Positions 40,837-50,643 are shown, counted from the first letter of the stretch. The stretch is DNA of 64,000 nucleotides from Paracoccaceae bacterium (GCA_013214575.1 JABSSD010000002.1:1-64000); one strand, 5' to 3'. Program-made: numbers and translations. Notes: generated from the sequence alone by a model not told the origin.

Positions 40837-42006
40837 CTATGGTTCGCGAAACGCCTCGCGGGATTTATAGAGCGGTTTCAGCAGGTATTGCAGGATGGTC
40901 TTAGATCCGGTCTGTAACTCGGCGGTGGCCCGCATCCCTGGCCGGATTTCGATATCCTTTTGGCGCTTGGTCAGATCTGACCTGTCGACCTTGACGGTGA
41001 CCCGGTAATAGGGCGGAGCGCGCGGGTTGCGCTCATCTTCAAAGGTATCGGCCGAAATGAAATCGACAGTGCCTTTGAGGGTGCCATAGATGGTATAATC
41101 ATAGGCAGACAGTTTGATCGTTGCCGCCTGACCGGGCACCACACTGGCGATGTTCTCGGGCTTGACCCGGGCCTCGATAAACAGTTCCTCGCCCATTGGA
41201 ATGATTTCCAGGATCTCTTCGCCGGGACGAATGACGCCACCGATGGTGGTGACCGCCAGACTGTTGACGATACCCGCCATCGGCGAGGTGATCACCGTGC
41301 GGTTCAGCTGATCCTGCGCCAGCCGCAGGTCCTGCCTGCGGGAGGTCAGCTCCTGCAGGGTCAGCGAGTATTCTTCGGCCAGGTCCAGCTCTGCCTGAGT
41401 GCCGATCTGGTTGTATTTTAACCGAGCGTCACTGACCGCCTGTTTGGACCGGTTGACCTCAATCAGGGCGACAATCTTCTTTTTATAAAGCTGCTGCATA
41501 TTGCCGAGCTCGTCGAGCAACTGGTCAAGGATTTCGCGGGCGCCATCGCGGCGGCCGACAAAATCGGTCTGCCGCGCATTCAACAGGGCCTTTTCCGAGG
41601 CCAGAATATCGGGGGATCGTTTCAGCAGGGCTTCGGGCACAGAGAAATCATAGGCGCCTTGCAGCTCGGCCTCCAGCCGGTGCCGTCTGATCTCCAGCGC
41701 GTCGATCTGGTCTTGCAAATCGTCTTTTGCGGCGCGGAATTTGGTGTCTTGCAGGCGGGCCAGAACCTGGCCGGCAGACACCGTGTCGCCTTGACGAACA
41801 GACAGTTCGGCCAGAATGCCACCTTCGAGGTTCTGCACGATCTGGGAGCGCGATGAGGAGACGACCTCGCCATCGGCGCGCACGATCTCATCGACCCAGG
41901 CCACTGCGGCCCAGACCAGAAACACCACCAGCGCCAGCGCCACAAGATAGATGATCCGACTGGCTCCGCGGCTTGATGCGGCCAGGTCGTCCTCCAGCAG
42001 GCTCAT
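40837..42006 (-). CDS. Type I secretion periplasmic adaptor (HlyD family)
   Basis: The membrane-fusion subunit of a type I secretion system. Its 389 residues include an N-terminal TM helix (IIYLVALALVVFLVWAAVAWV, residues about 18-38) and a first lipoyl half (SRSQIVQNLEGGILAELSVRQGDTVSAGQVLARL). Long alpha-helical hairpins follow, then the second lipoyl half (VITSPMAGIVNSLAVTTIGGVIRPGEEILEIIPMG) and the family signature VDFISADTF with a C-terminal GMRATAELQTGSKTILQYLLKPL. It is the last gene of the operon adhesin - tolC - ABC - hlyD and overlaps the ABC gene by 4 nt (ATGA). Confidence 0.95.
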   Translation of the reverse strand: MSLLEDDLAASSRGASRIIYLVALALVVFLVWAAVAWVDEIVRADGEVVSSSRSQIVQNLEGGILAELSVRQGDTVSAGQVLARLQDTKFRAAKDDLQDQIDALEIRRHRLEAELQGAYDFSVPEALLKRSPDILASEKALLNARQTDFVGRRDGAREILDQLLDELGNMQQLYKKKIVALIEVNRSKQAVSDARLKYNQIGTQAELDLAEEYSLTLQELTSRRQDLRLAQDQLNRTVITSPMAGIVNSLAVTTIGGVIRPGEEILEIIPMGEELFIEARVKPENIASVVPGQAATIKLSAYDYTIYGTLKGTVDFISADTFEDERNPRAPPYYRVTVKVDRSDLTKRQKDIEIRPGMRATAELQTGSKTILQYLLKPLYKSREAFREP

Positions 42007-44336
42007 GTCTTGTTGCCGGCCGCGAGATGCGCCAGCACCTGATCCCGGGGTCCATCCACCACCATGCGGCCGGCCTGCAGGATCAGGGTGCGGTTGGTCA
42101 GCGACAGGATGGGCATCCGGTGGGTGGCAATGATGGCGGTGCGCCCTTGCAGCCAGCTCTCCAGGCGGCTGACCAGGGTGCGCTCCAGTGTCTGGTCCAG
42201 TGCCGCAGTTGGTTCATCCAGCAACACGATGGGCGGGCTTTGCAGCCAGAGCTGGGCCCAGCCAACCGACTGACGCTGGCCAATCGACAAGCCGCCGCCG
42301 CCATCGCCGATTTGCAGATCCAGCCCCTTGGGATGGCTGCGCACATAGGCGCCAAGCCCGGCAAAATCCAGCGCCTCCATCAGCCGCTCGTCGTCGCGTT
42401 CCAGCTGGTTCAAGTTGAGGTTGCTGCGCAGGCTGCCGCTGAACAACCGCACATCCTGGCTCAGATAGCCGATGTTGCGGCGCAGGTCGCGCGGGTCAAT
42501 CTGCGACATGTCGGTGCCATCGATCATCACCCGGCCGCGATCGGGGCTATAGAGGCCTGACAGTATCTTGAGCAGGGTGGATTTACCCGATCCATTGGCG
42601 CCAAGAATGGCAATGCGCTGGCCCGGAATAATGGCAATCCCCTGTACATCCAAAATGGGCGCGCCGTCTTCGTCATAGCGGTATTCAACGTCGCGCAGCT
42701 CAAACTTTCCCTGCAGCGATTGGCGTCGCAGATAGGTGCGATTGGCGTCTTTCTCCTGCGGCGCCAGAGCAATGGCATCCAGCCCCTCCAGTGCTGCCTT
42801 GACGTTGCTCCAGCGGGCCATGGTGCCGGCAAACTGGGTCAGGGGCGCCAGGGTGCGGCTGGTCAGGATGCCGGTGGCGATAATGGTGCCGACGGTGAAT
42901 TCACCGGCAAACACCATGTAGGTGCCCAGTACCACCGCCGCGATATAGGTGATCTGCTGCACCCCCTGCGACCAGTAGGTCAGGGCGCTGGACAGGCGGC
43001 GTTGCTCGGTCGAGGACTGCGACGACAGCGCGTTCAGCTCGTCCCAGAGCCGCAGCATACGGTCTTCGCCGCGCTGAGTTTTCACCGTGTCGAGCTCGCT
43101 CACCACCTCGTGCAGCAGCCGCCCGGCCTTGGCATTGGCGCCCTGTGTTTGCCGGGTCAGGGCAATCATCCGCTTTTGCAGGAAATAGGCGGGCAGCAGC
43201 ATCAGAATGCCGCCCAGGATGAGAACCCAGACAATCGGCCCGGCGATTGAGGCAACCAGCAGCAGGAACACGGTGATAAACGGCACATCCGCCAGGGTGG
43301 CGATGGTTGAAGAGGTAAAGAACTCGCGCACCGCGCCAAAGTCGCGCATCGCGGCAAACAGCCCCGAGGGCGGCATCGGTTTCTTGTCGGACCGCATCCC
43401 GATCAGACGCTGCATCAGGTTGCGCTGAACGGAGAGTTCGATCTGGCGGCCCGCCGCATCGGTGAGACGGGCACGGGCCATCTTTAGGGTGGCCTCCAGG
43501 CCGATGGCGAGAACGGCGCCGACGGCCAGAACCCACAGGGTCGCCTGCGACTGGTGCGGGATCACCCGGTCATAGACCTGCAGCGAGAACAGCGCCACCG
43601 AGACGGCCAGCAGGTTGGAGACCAGCGAGCCCAGCATGATTTCCCCCACCTGACGGCGGTATTTGGGGAATTCGCCCCAAAACCAATGATCATTGGCCAG
43701 CTTGGGAGTGTGACGGGTTGCGATCTGCTTGAGCGAGGCGCGCCCGGTCAGGGTGGTGCCGCTGAACACCGGGGTGAAATCGCTGACCGGTACCTCGGCC
43801 CGGTTGTCCGGGCAGGTGGTGTCAAAAATGGTCAGGAAATCATCATGCTGCGCCAGCACCAACACACATTGGCCGCCGCTCATCATCGTCAGTGCCGGCC
43901 AGGACTCGGGGGTAACCCGGACATTGTGGCTGATCCTGGGCTGAATGCCAGTTGTTTCCAGCGCCTTGGCCAGCAGCTCCAGAGAGACCTCGCCGGGGCT
44001 GTTGACCCAGAGGTATTCGCTCAGGTCGCTGATCGGGACCTCGGTGCCCTTGAGGGCGGCAAATGTCGAAATCAGCGTGGCGCGATGTTCGATGCGGGCC
44101 GCGGTGCCCTCGATCAGCGCATTGACCTCCTGCGCCTCGGCCTCATCGGCGGCGGCCGGGGGCTGCTCAACCTGGCGAAGCGGAGCACTGGCCACAGATT
44201 GATCCGAATGATCCGAGGGGGCAGAGCCGACCTGACCGATCGTCAGGCTGGCCGCCTTGGCCAGTTTGACAACACCGGCGCTGTCGGCTGCAATTTTACC
44301 TATCGTGGTTGATTTTTGATCGTGGACCTTGGTCAA
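42003..44336 (-). CDS. Type I secretion ABC transporter, LapB type (permease/ATPase)
   Basis: A 777-residue ABC exporter. After a polar N-terminus of roughly 90 residues comes a C39-like domain without the catalytic cysteine (ALKGTEVPISDLSEYLWVN; GGQCVLVLAQHDDFLTIFD), typical of exporters whose substrates keep their N-terminus. A six-helix TM domain follows (VSVALFSLQVYDRVIPHQSQ; FITVFLLLVASIAGPIVWVL). The ATPase has Walker A AILGANGSGKSTLLKIL, the signature LSIGQRQSVGWAQL and Walker B PPIVLLDEPTAALD. It overlaps tolC upstream and hlyD downstream by 4 nt each. LapB-type transporters export large adhesins, in keeping with the first gene of the operon. The extended N-terminal tail is longer than usual. 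Confidence 0.95.
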   Translation of the reverse strand: MTKVHDQKSTTIGKIAADSAGVVKLAKAASLTIGQVGSAPSDHSDQSVASAPLRQVEQPPAAADEAEAQEVNALIEGTAARIEHRATLISTFAALKGTEVPISDLSEYLWVNSPGEVSLELLAKALETTGIQPRISHNVRVTPESWPALTMMSGGQCVLVLAQHDDFLTIFDTTCPDNRAEVPVSDFTPVFSGTTLTGRASLKQIATRHTPKLANDHWFWGEFPKYRRQVGEIMLGSLVSNLLAVSVALFSLQVYDRVIPHQSQATLWVLAVGAVLAIGLEATLKMARARLTDAAGRQIELSVQRNLMQRLIGMRSDKKPMPPSGLFAAMRDFGAVREFFTSSTIATLADVPFITVFLLLVASIAGPIVWVLILGGILMLLPAYFLQKRMIALTRQTQGANAKAGRLLHEVVSELDTVKTQRGEDRMLRLWDELNALSSQSSTEQRRLSSALTYWSQGVQQITYIAAVVLGTYMVFAGEFTVGTIIATGILTSRTLAPLTQFAGTMARWSNVKAALEGLDAIALAPQEKDANRTYLRRQSLQGKFELRDVEYRYDEDGAPILDVQGIAIIPGQRIAILGANGSGKSTLLKILSGLYSPDRGRVMIDGTDMSQIDPRDLRRNIGYLSQDVRLFSGSLRSNLNLNQLERDDERLMEALDFAGLGAYVRSHPKGLDLQIGDGGGGLSIGQRQSVGWAQLWLQSPPIVLLDEPTAALDQTLERTLVSRLESWLQGRTAIIATHRMPILSLTNRTLILQAGRMVVDGPRDQVLAHLAAGNKT

Positions 44337-45637
44337 ATCATGTCTCCATCGGCCAGCACTCCTAGATCACGGCCCAGTTCCAGCTGGATCAGCAAAACTT
44401 GGTACTTCGAGTCGATATGGGCCTGTTCGCGCTGAACCCATTCTTCGTAGATCGCCACCACATCCAGCACCGATCGCTGCCCGGCATCAAACTGAGCCTG
44501 AAACAGCCGATAGGTTTCATAGCTGCTGCGGGCCAGCGTCGCCGCTTCGCCCTGTTGACGGCGGAACGAGGCCAGCCGTCGGGTTTGGCGGCCATAATTC
44601 CGGCGGGCATCTTCCTCGGCTTCGGCGACTTGCCGTTCCGCGGTCTCGCGGGCCGATTCGATGGCTTTCAGCAGGGCAGGGGTGCCCAGTCCCAAAGGCG
44701 TCGCCAGATCCAGCGTCAGCCCGGCCCCAGAGCCTTCGTTGGTGGCGGATCCCGCCGCCGAGATCTGCGGCAGTAGCCCAGCCCGCTCGACCTTGGTCTG
44801 TGCAACCGATCTATTGGCTTCAGCGCTGGCTTTCAGAACGGTCAGGAAACGGGTGCTGTCTGGCGGTGTCCCCAGGGACAGTCTGCTCGGCGCCGTTGCG
44901 AACTCCTGACCGGTCAGGGCCTTTAGCTCTGCGCGTGAGGTGGCGGCGGCCTCATGTGCTGTGGCGCGGGCCGAGCGCATACCGCCAATCTTGCTTTGCA
45001 CCACCCGCAGATCGGCACGGTCCGAGACGCCGCCCTCGACCCGGCCGCTGACGATCCGCTCGAACTCTTGCATTTGTTGCAGCGCCCGACTGCCAAGCGC
45101 CGCTTTCTCGTCGCCCTTCAGCGCCGAGACATAGAGCGCAACCGCGGTCTCAACCCGATTGTTCATGTCAATTGACAGGTTGACCGCAGCGACTTCGACA
45201 TCGGCGGCGGCAAATTCGCGTTCTGCTTTGCGGCGGCCATTGTCAAACAACACCTGCTCTATCAGAATACCGGCCACCAGATCACCCAGACTGGTCAGGC
45301 TGATCGATGGGCCGATGGTGGGCAGCCAGTTCTTTGATTTTGCCTCGGCGCGCAGTTTTGCACTGGTCAGCTCGGCTTCGGATGATCGCGATGACGCAGT
45401 GATGGCCGCCAGTCCCACGGTGCCATAAGAGCTGCCCTGCTCCAGAAATGAACGCCGGTCCAGCAGGGCGGCAATCACCTCTGATCCCGGTTCCCCTTCG
45501 ACCTGAGTGAAGTTGCTGGATGGCGCAGTGGCCGTCTCTGTTTCAGAGTCTGTCCCGTTCAGAAATGGCAAGGATTGCGCGCAGGCCGACAGGCTGCATA
45601 ACAGGGCTATCGCGCTGATATGTCGTCCCAAATGCAT
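44333..45637 (-). CDS. TolC-family outer-membrane channel lipoprotein of the type I system
   Basis: A 434-residue TolC/LapE-like protein. The signal peptide ends in a lipobox (ALLCSLSAC), so it is predicted to be an acylated outer-membrane protein. The rest is helical with the two OEP repeats (LTSLGDLVAGILIEQVLFDNGRRKAE; DLATPLGLGTPALLKAIESA). The start MHLGRHIS at 45637 has AGAGGGCGGA upstream, and the longer open frame adds an unlikely basic tail. It follows the adhesin gene after 75 nt containing a hairpin and overlaps the ABC gene by 4 nt. Confidence 0.93.
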   Translation of the reverse strand: MHLGRHISAIALLCSLSACAQSLPFLNGTDSETETATAPSSNFTQVEGEPGSEVIAALLDRRSFLEQGSSYGTVGLAAITASSRSSEAELTSAKLRAEAKSKNWLPTIGPSISLTSLGDLVAGILIEQVLFDNGRRKAEREFAAADVEVAAVNLSIDMNNRVETAVALYVSALKGDEKAALGSRALQQMQEFERIVSGRVEGGVSDRADLRVVQSKIGGMRSARATAHEAAATSRAELKALTGQEFATAPSRLSLGTPPDSTRFLTVLKASAEANRSVAQTKVERAGLLPQISAAGSATNEGSGAGLTLDLATPLGLGTPALLKAIESARETAERQVAEAEEDARRNYGRQTRRLASFRRQQGEAATLARSSYETYRLFQAQFDAGQRSVLDVVAIYEEWVQREQAHIDSKYQVLLIQLELGRDLGVLADGDMI

Positions 45638-45675
45638 TCCGCCCTCTTGCCTGTATGCCCATAGGCGTCGTGTTG

Positions 45676-45706
45676 GGCCTGACCGCACAGTGCGCGCCGT
45701 CAGGCC
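45676..45706 (-). terminator. Intercistronic hairpin between adhesin and tolC
   Basis: GGCCTGAC (45676-45683) pairs with GTCAGGCC (45699-45706) around 15 nt, with no T-run. A partial terminator or RNA-stability element here would let the adhesin mRNA exceed that of the export genes, as is known for RTX operons. Confidence 0.55.
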
Positions 45707-45712
45707 AGATAA

Positions 45713-47974
45713 TCAGATAATCACGGTGATGTCGTCTTCGATCACCAGCGTCACGCCATCGCTGCCAATGGTGTAGACACTGTAAATATCACCATCAATG
45801 GTCTGGTCGACAAAGGTATCGACGGCATTCACCAGGGTGACTGTATCGGTATCAGTGTCGCCGCCGTGGATCGTCAGGGTGTCCGAATTGCTGGACAGAG
45901 CTTTGACATCCGCTTCGTTCAGGGTCAGCGTGACATCTGTTGAATAGCCGAGATCCAGAGCTTCGATATCGAACTGCGACAGGCCGGAATTTGCGATGGT
46001 GGTCCCATTGCTGGCGCCATCCTCGAGGATCAATAGGGTGCTGGCGCTGTTGCCGGCGGCATCACTGCCGGTCACCACAAGGTGGGTGCCATCGGGAATG
46101 GCGGTCCCAAAGAGGAATCTGGTGTCCGAACCTTCGATACTTTGTGTTGCTGACGGGGCGCCGACGGTGCCGCTGCCGTCCAATGTGTTCACGGTATAGC
46201 TGTCAGTGGCGCCCAGAATTTTGATTGCGTCGACGTTGTCATCGTTGAAGGTCACGTTTTTCAAAGTCGGATCGGCCAATGTATCAACTGCCAGAGGGGC
46301 CGTTGTGGTGTAGGTGTTGCCTGCCGCATCGGTGGCCGTCACGCTGGCCGTGGTGCCATACTCTCCCGCAGCAATCGCACCGGATTCGAACAGGGCTGAC
46401 CAGTTGCCCGATGAATCGACCGATGCACTGCGGCTTACCCCATTCACCGTGACAACCACACTGGCGCCGGGCTCGGTTGAACCGGTCAGCGTTACTCCGG
46501 CCTGGGATTCGGCCTGATTGACGATATTGTCGCCACCCGCACGGCCTCCGTCGATACTGGCATAGGTGCTGGTGTCGATGGCGATCGTGCTTGAGGTCCT
46601 GGCCGTATTGCCCGCCAGATCAGTCGAACTTGCGGATACAGTGGCGGTATAGGTGCCAGAAGGGATCTCGGACGAGGTGAACAAGGAAGACCAGTTGCCA
46701 CTGGCGTCGGCCGTCACCGTATGGCTGGCAGCGCCCAGGACGACGATCACAGTGGCGCCCGCCTCGGCGGATCCGGTCAGGGTGACGCCGGCGCTTTGCT
46801 CGACGCCGTTGATGATATTGTCGCCGGCCAGTGTGGCCCCCAGGCTGACCGAGGTTTCGGTATCGACCTGCACCAAATGTGTTGCGGTGCTGCTGTTGCC
46901 AGCCGCATCGGTGCTGGTGACTGAAACCGTGCTGCCATAGGTTCCCGAACTGATGGAGGCGGCGGCGTAGGTAGCCGACCAAGTGCCGTTGCTGGCCACA
47001 GTGGTGGTTTGGGTCTGACCCTGGAAAGTCACCTGGATTGACGCACCCGCCTCACCGGTGCCCGTCAGCACTACACCATCCGAGGCTTCGAATGCATTGA
47101 TGACGTCATCGCCTTCAACGGTGTCAAAACCGATAGCGGGGGCAATTGTGTCCACCACCAGGGTATCGGTGGTGGTGGTGCTGTTGCCAGCGGCATCGGT
47201 GGTCACAATGGTGACTGTGGTATTGTATTCGCCGGTTGAAATCTCGCTGCTGTCAAAGGTAATCGACCAGCTGCCATCACCCCCCACAGTGGTGGTCCGA
47301 GTGGTGCCGTTGATCTCAAGCGATACCGTGGCACCGGCTTCACCGGTGCCCGAGATGACGGGGTTGTTGCTGTGCACCGTCGCATTGACAAGATCACCCG
47401 TGGATAGGGTGCCCGCAGTGACATCCACCGTCGGAGGGGTGGTGTCAGAGGAGCCACCACCGCCACCACCACCGCCGCCACCACTGCCGCCGATAACGGC
47501 GGCACCGCCGACTACGGCCGCGCCTGCGGCACCGGCGCCAAAGCCACCGAACAGCGGCGCCGCCACCAGCGGGGCGATCACCGGTTCAATGCGGTCGATG
47601 TCAAGGAACACCATCTCGTCATAGGCGCTCCACTTGCCGGCCAGATCCAACGGCTCATACGAGGCAAACAGCATCCCTTGGGCGCGGTCTTCCAGCACGA
47701 CTTCAATGAAGTTGCCTTCTTCGCTCAGGAACAGGTTTTTACCACCGGTTGCGCCGGTGTTGTAATAGCTGTCCAGCACCAGCACTTCGCCATTGGCCAG
47801 GGTGATGTGCAGATCGGAGCCCCGGCGGGCATAGCTTTCCACATCTGACGGGCTGAGATTCAGCGATACATCCTTTGTGTAGGTTGTATCAAGAATAGAA
47901 GGGGTGCCCTCGGCGAAATTGCCGTGCTGTTTGGTGCCCGTCATGTCACGGACGATGTATCCGACAGTGCTCAT
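45713..47974 (-). CDS. BapA-like Ig-repeat adhesin secreted by the adjacent type I system
   Basis: A 753-residue surface protein without signal peptide. Residues about 1-130 are a BapA-type N-terminal prefix (STVGYIVRDMTGTKQHGN; LANGEVLVLDSYY; LASYEPLDLAGKW as VRYASYEPLD-like region). A hydrophobic Gly/Ala segment follows (FGGFGAGAAGAAVVGG), then a run of ten glycines (47461-47490 region). Four to five bacterial Ig-like repeats of about 95 residues come next, each with GxGEAGAxV, DGSWSxxF, SGTYxxTVxxTSTDAAGN. The C-terminus (TIDGDIYSVYTIGSDGVTLVIEDD, then VII) is the hydrophobic T1SS secretion signal seen in BapA/LapA-type adhesins. No RTX nonapeptides were seen. It heads the operon that encodes its exporter. 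A LapG-type protease site is possible in the Gly/Ala region, but no lapD/lapG is in the window. Confidence 0.88.
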   Translation of the reverse strand: MSTVGYIVRDMTGTKQHGNFAEGTPSILDTTYTKDVSLNLSPSDVESYARRGSDLHITLANGEVLVLDSYYNTGATGGKNLFLSEEGNFIEVVLEDRAQGMLFASYEPLDLAGKWSAYDEMVFLDIDRIEPVIAPLVAAPLFGGFGAGAAGAAVVGGAAVIGGSGGGGGGGGGGSSDTTPPTVDVTAGTLSTGDLVNATVHSNNPVISGTGEAGATVSLEINGTTRTTTVGGDGSWSITFDSSEISTGEYNTTVTIVTTDAAGNSTTTTDTLVVDTIAPAIGFDTVEGDDVINAFEASDGVVLTGTGEAGASIQVTFQGQTQTTTVASNGTWSATYAAASISSGTYGSTVSVTSTDAAGNSSTATHLVQVDTETSVSLGATLAGDNIINGVEQSAGVTLTGSAEAGATVIVVLGAASHTVTADASGNWSSLFTSSEIPSGTYTATVSASSTDLAGNTARTSSTIAIDTSTYASIDGGRAGGDNIVNQAESQAGVTLTGSTEPGASVVVTVNGVSRSASVDSSGNWSALFESGAIAAGEYGTTASVTATDAAGNTYTTTAPLAVDTLADPTLKNVTFNDDNVDAIKILGATDSYTVNTLDGSGTVGAPSATQSIEGSDTRFLFGTAIPDGTHLVVTGSDAAGNSASTLLILEDGASNGTTIANSGLSQFDIEALDLGYSTDVTLTLNEADVKALSSNSDTLTIHGGDTDTDTVTLVNAVDTFVDQTIDGDIYSVYTIGSDGVTLVIEDDITVII
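47453..47490 (-). repeat. Poly-glycine coding tract in the adhesin
   Basis: A run of GGT/GGC/GGA codons encodes about ten consecutive glycines flanked by serines (GGSGGGGGG, then GGSSD). It forms a flexible hinge between the N-terminal prefix and the Ig repeats and is prone to length change. Confidence 0.75.
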
Positions 47975-48708
47975 TGTATTACCGCTCACTAATATACCTA
48001 ATATCCGCAGCAATGCCGCTTAGGTGCCTGGTTAATTTTTTGCTCAACAGCCGTCTTTGCGGCTTATTTTTGTCTAGTATGAGACAATTTTTGGTCAATT
48101 GTCTATAGTTTGGATGGGCCTTCTTAACCCAACGCAGGCCGCTTCGTGGTTTCTATGTCGCGTTTTGGTTGACCTTTAGGGGAAGTGTAGCGATTTTGCT
48201 TCACCAGTTACCAAAAGGTTAATTTTTCGGCGGTGACGGCTTGAAAACTGTCCCCGTCCCAAACGGGCCAGATCAATCGGCTAATTCCGCCCAACGCGGG
48301 TTTGATCGCCTGGCCGCAGGAGATGGCCGCAGGGCTTGGCCAGAGGGCTTGGCAAACCCGCTCATACTCTCTGTCTTTGGGGCTGCCCGGGCTTGTGTCG
48401 CTGAATTGTGAACAAACGTTCTATTAAAACTTTATGGAAATTAAGGAAAACTACACCAACTTTAGATAATATGGTCTGCGTTATAGGGTGTTATGTTTTG
48501 GCCCAGAACGCGACGCTAAAGACCCATTTCAGCACGCAGGTCACTGCTGGATGGCATAGTCTTCAGCACGTCGATCGCCGACCGCGGCACCGAGCAGATT
48601 TAGATGAGAGAATGATGCGGACGCGGCATGGCCCTCAGGTCGGGCGCAGTTTGTCCGTGCATGGCTTTCCCCACGTAGGGCAGTCGCAATCTAGGAGGCC
48701 AGTATCAA
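47975..48708. other. Divergent control region between adhesin operon and prkA operon
   Basis: About 730 nt with no supported gene. The adhesin side (48000-48110) is AT-rich and contains three copies of TTGTCT/AGACAA (separate entry). The middle is GC-rich. The prkA side (48420-48480) is AT-rich with a candidate promoter TTAAGG-N18-GATAAT (48441-48470), which would give a leader of about 230 nt. Confidence 0.5.
48069..48103 (-). promoter_or_regulatory. Triple TTGTCT operator upstream of the adhesin gene
   Basis: TTGTCT (48069-48074), 6 nt, AGACAA (48081-48086), 11 nt, TTGTCT (48098-48103). The first two form a perfect inverted repeat. GACAATT (48082-48088) and AATTGTC (48096-48102) form a second one that shares the middle site. 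It lies about 100 nt before the adhesin start and overlaps TTGACC on the minus strand, a possible -35. The binding protein is unknown. Confidence 0.5.
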
Positions 48709-50643
48709 ATGAAAGACCTTGCCGAACTTTTTGCCGAGCAGTACGGCGAAACGCGCGAACAGGAAATGTCGTTGCAGGACTACCTGAACGGGTGTCGCGA
48801 CGATACCAGCCTATACGCCAATATTGCCGAGCGGATGCTGAAGGCCATCGGTCAGGAAGAATTGGTCGATACCTCCAAGGACATCCGGCTGGGGCCAATT
48901 TTTCAGAACCGCACCATCAAGCGATACGCCGCCTTCAAAGATTTCTACGGCATGGACGATACCATCGAACGCATCGTTGGCTTCTTTCGCTATGCGGCCC
49001 AGGGTCTGGAGGAACGCAAGCAGATCCTTTACCTGCTGGGACCAGTTGGCGGTGGCAAGTCGTCTTTGGCAGAACGGCTGAAGCGCCTGGCCGAGGATGA
49101 GCCGATCTATGTGCTCAAGGCCGGAGATAAAACCTCGCCGATTTTTGAATCCCCCCTGGGACTGTTTGATCCGGTGCGCATGGGCAAGATATTGGAGCAG
49201 GAATACGGCATTGCACGGCATCGGCTGCCGGGGCTGATGTCGCCCTGGGCGGTGCAGCGACTGGATGAATTCGAAGGCGATATCAATAAGTTCTCGGTTG
49301 TGAAGCTCTATCCATCGCGACTGCGCCGGATTTGCGTTGCCAAGGTCGAGCCCGGCGATGAGAATAATCAGGATATTTCCACCCTGGTGGGTAAGGTTGA
49401 TATCCGCATGCTGGAACATTTCAGCCAGGATAACCCGGACGCCTATAGTTTCTCAGGCGGGCTCAACCGGACAACCCAGGGCGTCATGGAATTCGTCGAG
49501 ATGTTCAAGGCGCCGATCAAGATGTTGCACCCGCTGCTGACCGCCACCCAGGAAGGCAATTATATGGGCACCGAAAGCTTTGGTGCCATCCCGTTCAACG
49601 GCCTGGTGCTGGCCCACTCGAATGAGTCCGAATGGCAGAACTTCAAGAACAACAAGAACAACGAGGCCTTTATCGACCGCGTCAGTATTATCAAAGTGCC
49701 CTATTGCCTGCGCGTCAGCGAAGAGGCGCTGATCTATGAAAAACTGTTGCACAACAGCGAGCTAAAGACCGCGCCCTGTGCGCCTGAGACGCTCAAGATC
49801 CTCAGCCGGTTCTCGGTGTTGTCACGGCTCAAACCGCATGAGAACTCCAACCTCTATTCCAAGATGCGGGTCTATGACGGCGAAAGCCTGAAAGACACCG
49901 ACCCCAAGGCCAAGACGGTGCAGGAGTATCAGGACCGGGCTGGCGTCGACGAGGGGATGACCGGGGTGTCGACACGGTTTGCTTTCAAGGTGCTCAGTTC
50001 GGTGTTCAACTTCGACACCGAGGAACTGGCGGCTGATCCGGTGCATCTGATGTTTGTCCTGGAGCAAATGGTCAAGCGCGAGCAGTTCCCGCAGGAAACC
50101 GAGGTGCTGTATCTTGAATTTATCAAGACCGAACTGGCCCCCCGCTATGAAGAATTCATCGGCAATGAAATCCAGAAGGCCTATTTGGAGAGCTACTCGG
50201 AATACGGTCAGAACGTGTTTGACCGCTATATTTCATATGCCGATGCCTGGATCGAAGAACAGGATTTCAAGGATCCCGACACTGGCCAGCTCTATGACCG
50301 CGATGTGCTGGACAACGAACTTAGCAAGATCGAAAAACCGGTGGGGATCGCCAACCCCAAGGACTTCCGCAATGAGGTCGTCAAATTTGCGCTGCGCCAC
50401 CGTGCCAATACCGGACGGAACCCGGCGTGGAATTCCTATGAAAAACTACGCGATGTGATCGAACGGCACATGTTCAGTCAGGTCGAGGAGCTGCTGCCGG
50501 TGATCAGTTTTGGCAGCAAGAAGGACAGCAAGACCGAAGGCAAACATCTAGAGTTTGTCGATCGGATGCGGGGCCACGGCTATACCGACCGACAGGTGCG
50601 CCGTCTGGTCGAATGGTACATGCGGGTCAACAAGGCGGGGTAA
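48709..50643 (+). CDS. prkA: PrkA-family serine protein kinase
   Basis: PrkA is a AAA-type protein kinase (or AAA protease-like protein) expressed in stationary phase, stress or sporulation. The 644-residue protein begins with the PrkA N-terminal AAA domain: Walker A LLGPVGGGKSSLAERLK (about residues 108-124) and GTESFGAIPFNGLVLAHSNESEW. A C-terminal kinase-like region follows (EYQDRAGVDEGMTGVSTRFAFKVLS; RHRANTGRNPAWNSYEKLRDVIE). AGGAGG lies 12 nt before the ATG. It is first in the operon prkA-yeaH-spoVR, a conserved stress and nitrogen-limitation cluster. The proposed promoter is about 230 nt upstream. Confidence 0.95.
   Translation: MKDLAELFAEQYGETREQEMSLQDYLNGCRDDTSLYANIAERMLKAIGQEELVDTSKDIRLGPIFQNRTIKRYAAFKDFYGMDDTIERIVGFFRYAAQGLEERKQILYLLGPVGGGKSSLAERLKRLAEDEPIYVLKAGDKTSPIFESPLGLFDPVRMGKILEQEYGIARHRLPGLMSPWAVQRLDEFEGDINKFSVVKLYPSRLRRICVAKVEPGDENNQDISTLVGKVDIRMLEHFSQDNPDAYSFSGGLNRTTQGVMEFVEMFKAPIKMLHPLLTATQEGNYMGTESFGAIPFNGLVLAHSNESEWQNFKNNKNNEAFIDRVSIIKVPYCLRVSEEALIYEKLLHNSELKTAPCAPETLKILSRFSVLSRLKPHENSNLYSKMRVYDGESLKDTDPKAKTVQEYQDRAGVDEGMTGVSTRFAFKVLSSVFNFDTEELAADPVHLMFVLEQMVKREQFPQETEVLYLEFIKTELAPRYEEFIGNEIQKAYLESYSEYGQNVFDRYISYADAWIEEQDFKDPDTGQLYDRDVLDNELSKIEKPVGIANPKDFRNEVVKFALRHRANTGRNPAWNSYEKLRDVIERHMFSQVEELLPVISFGSKKDSKTEGKHLEFVDRMRGHGYTDRQVRRLVEWYMRVNKAG

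Noticed and set aside
48048-48070. AGCCG/CGGCT hairpin followed by T residues on the plus strand
   Set aside because: Looks like an intrinsic terminator, but no plus-strand gene precedes it; the stem is only 5 bp in an AT-rich control region.
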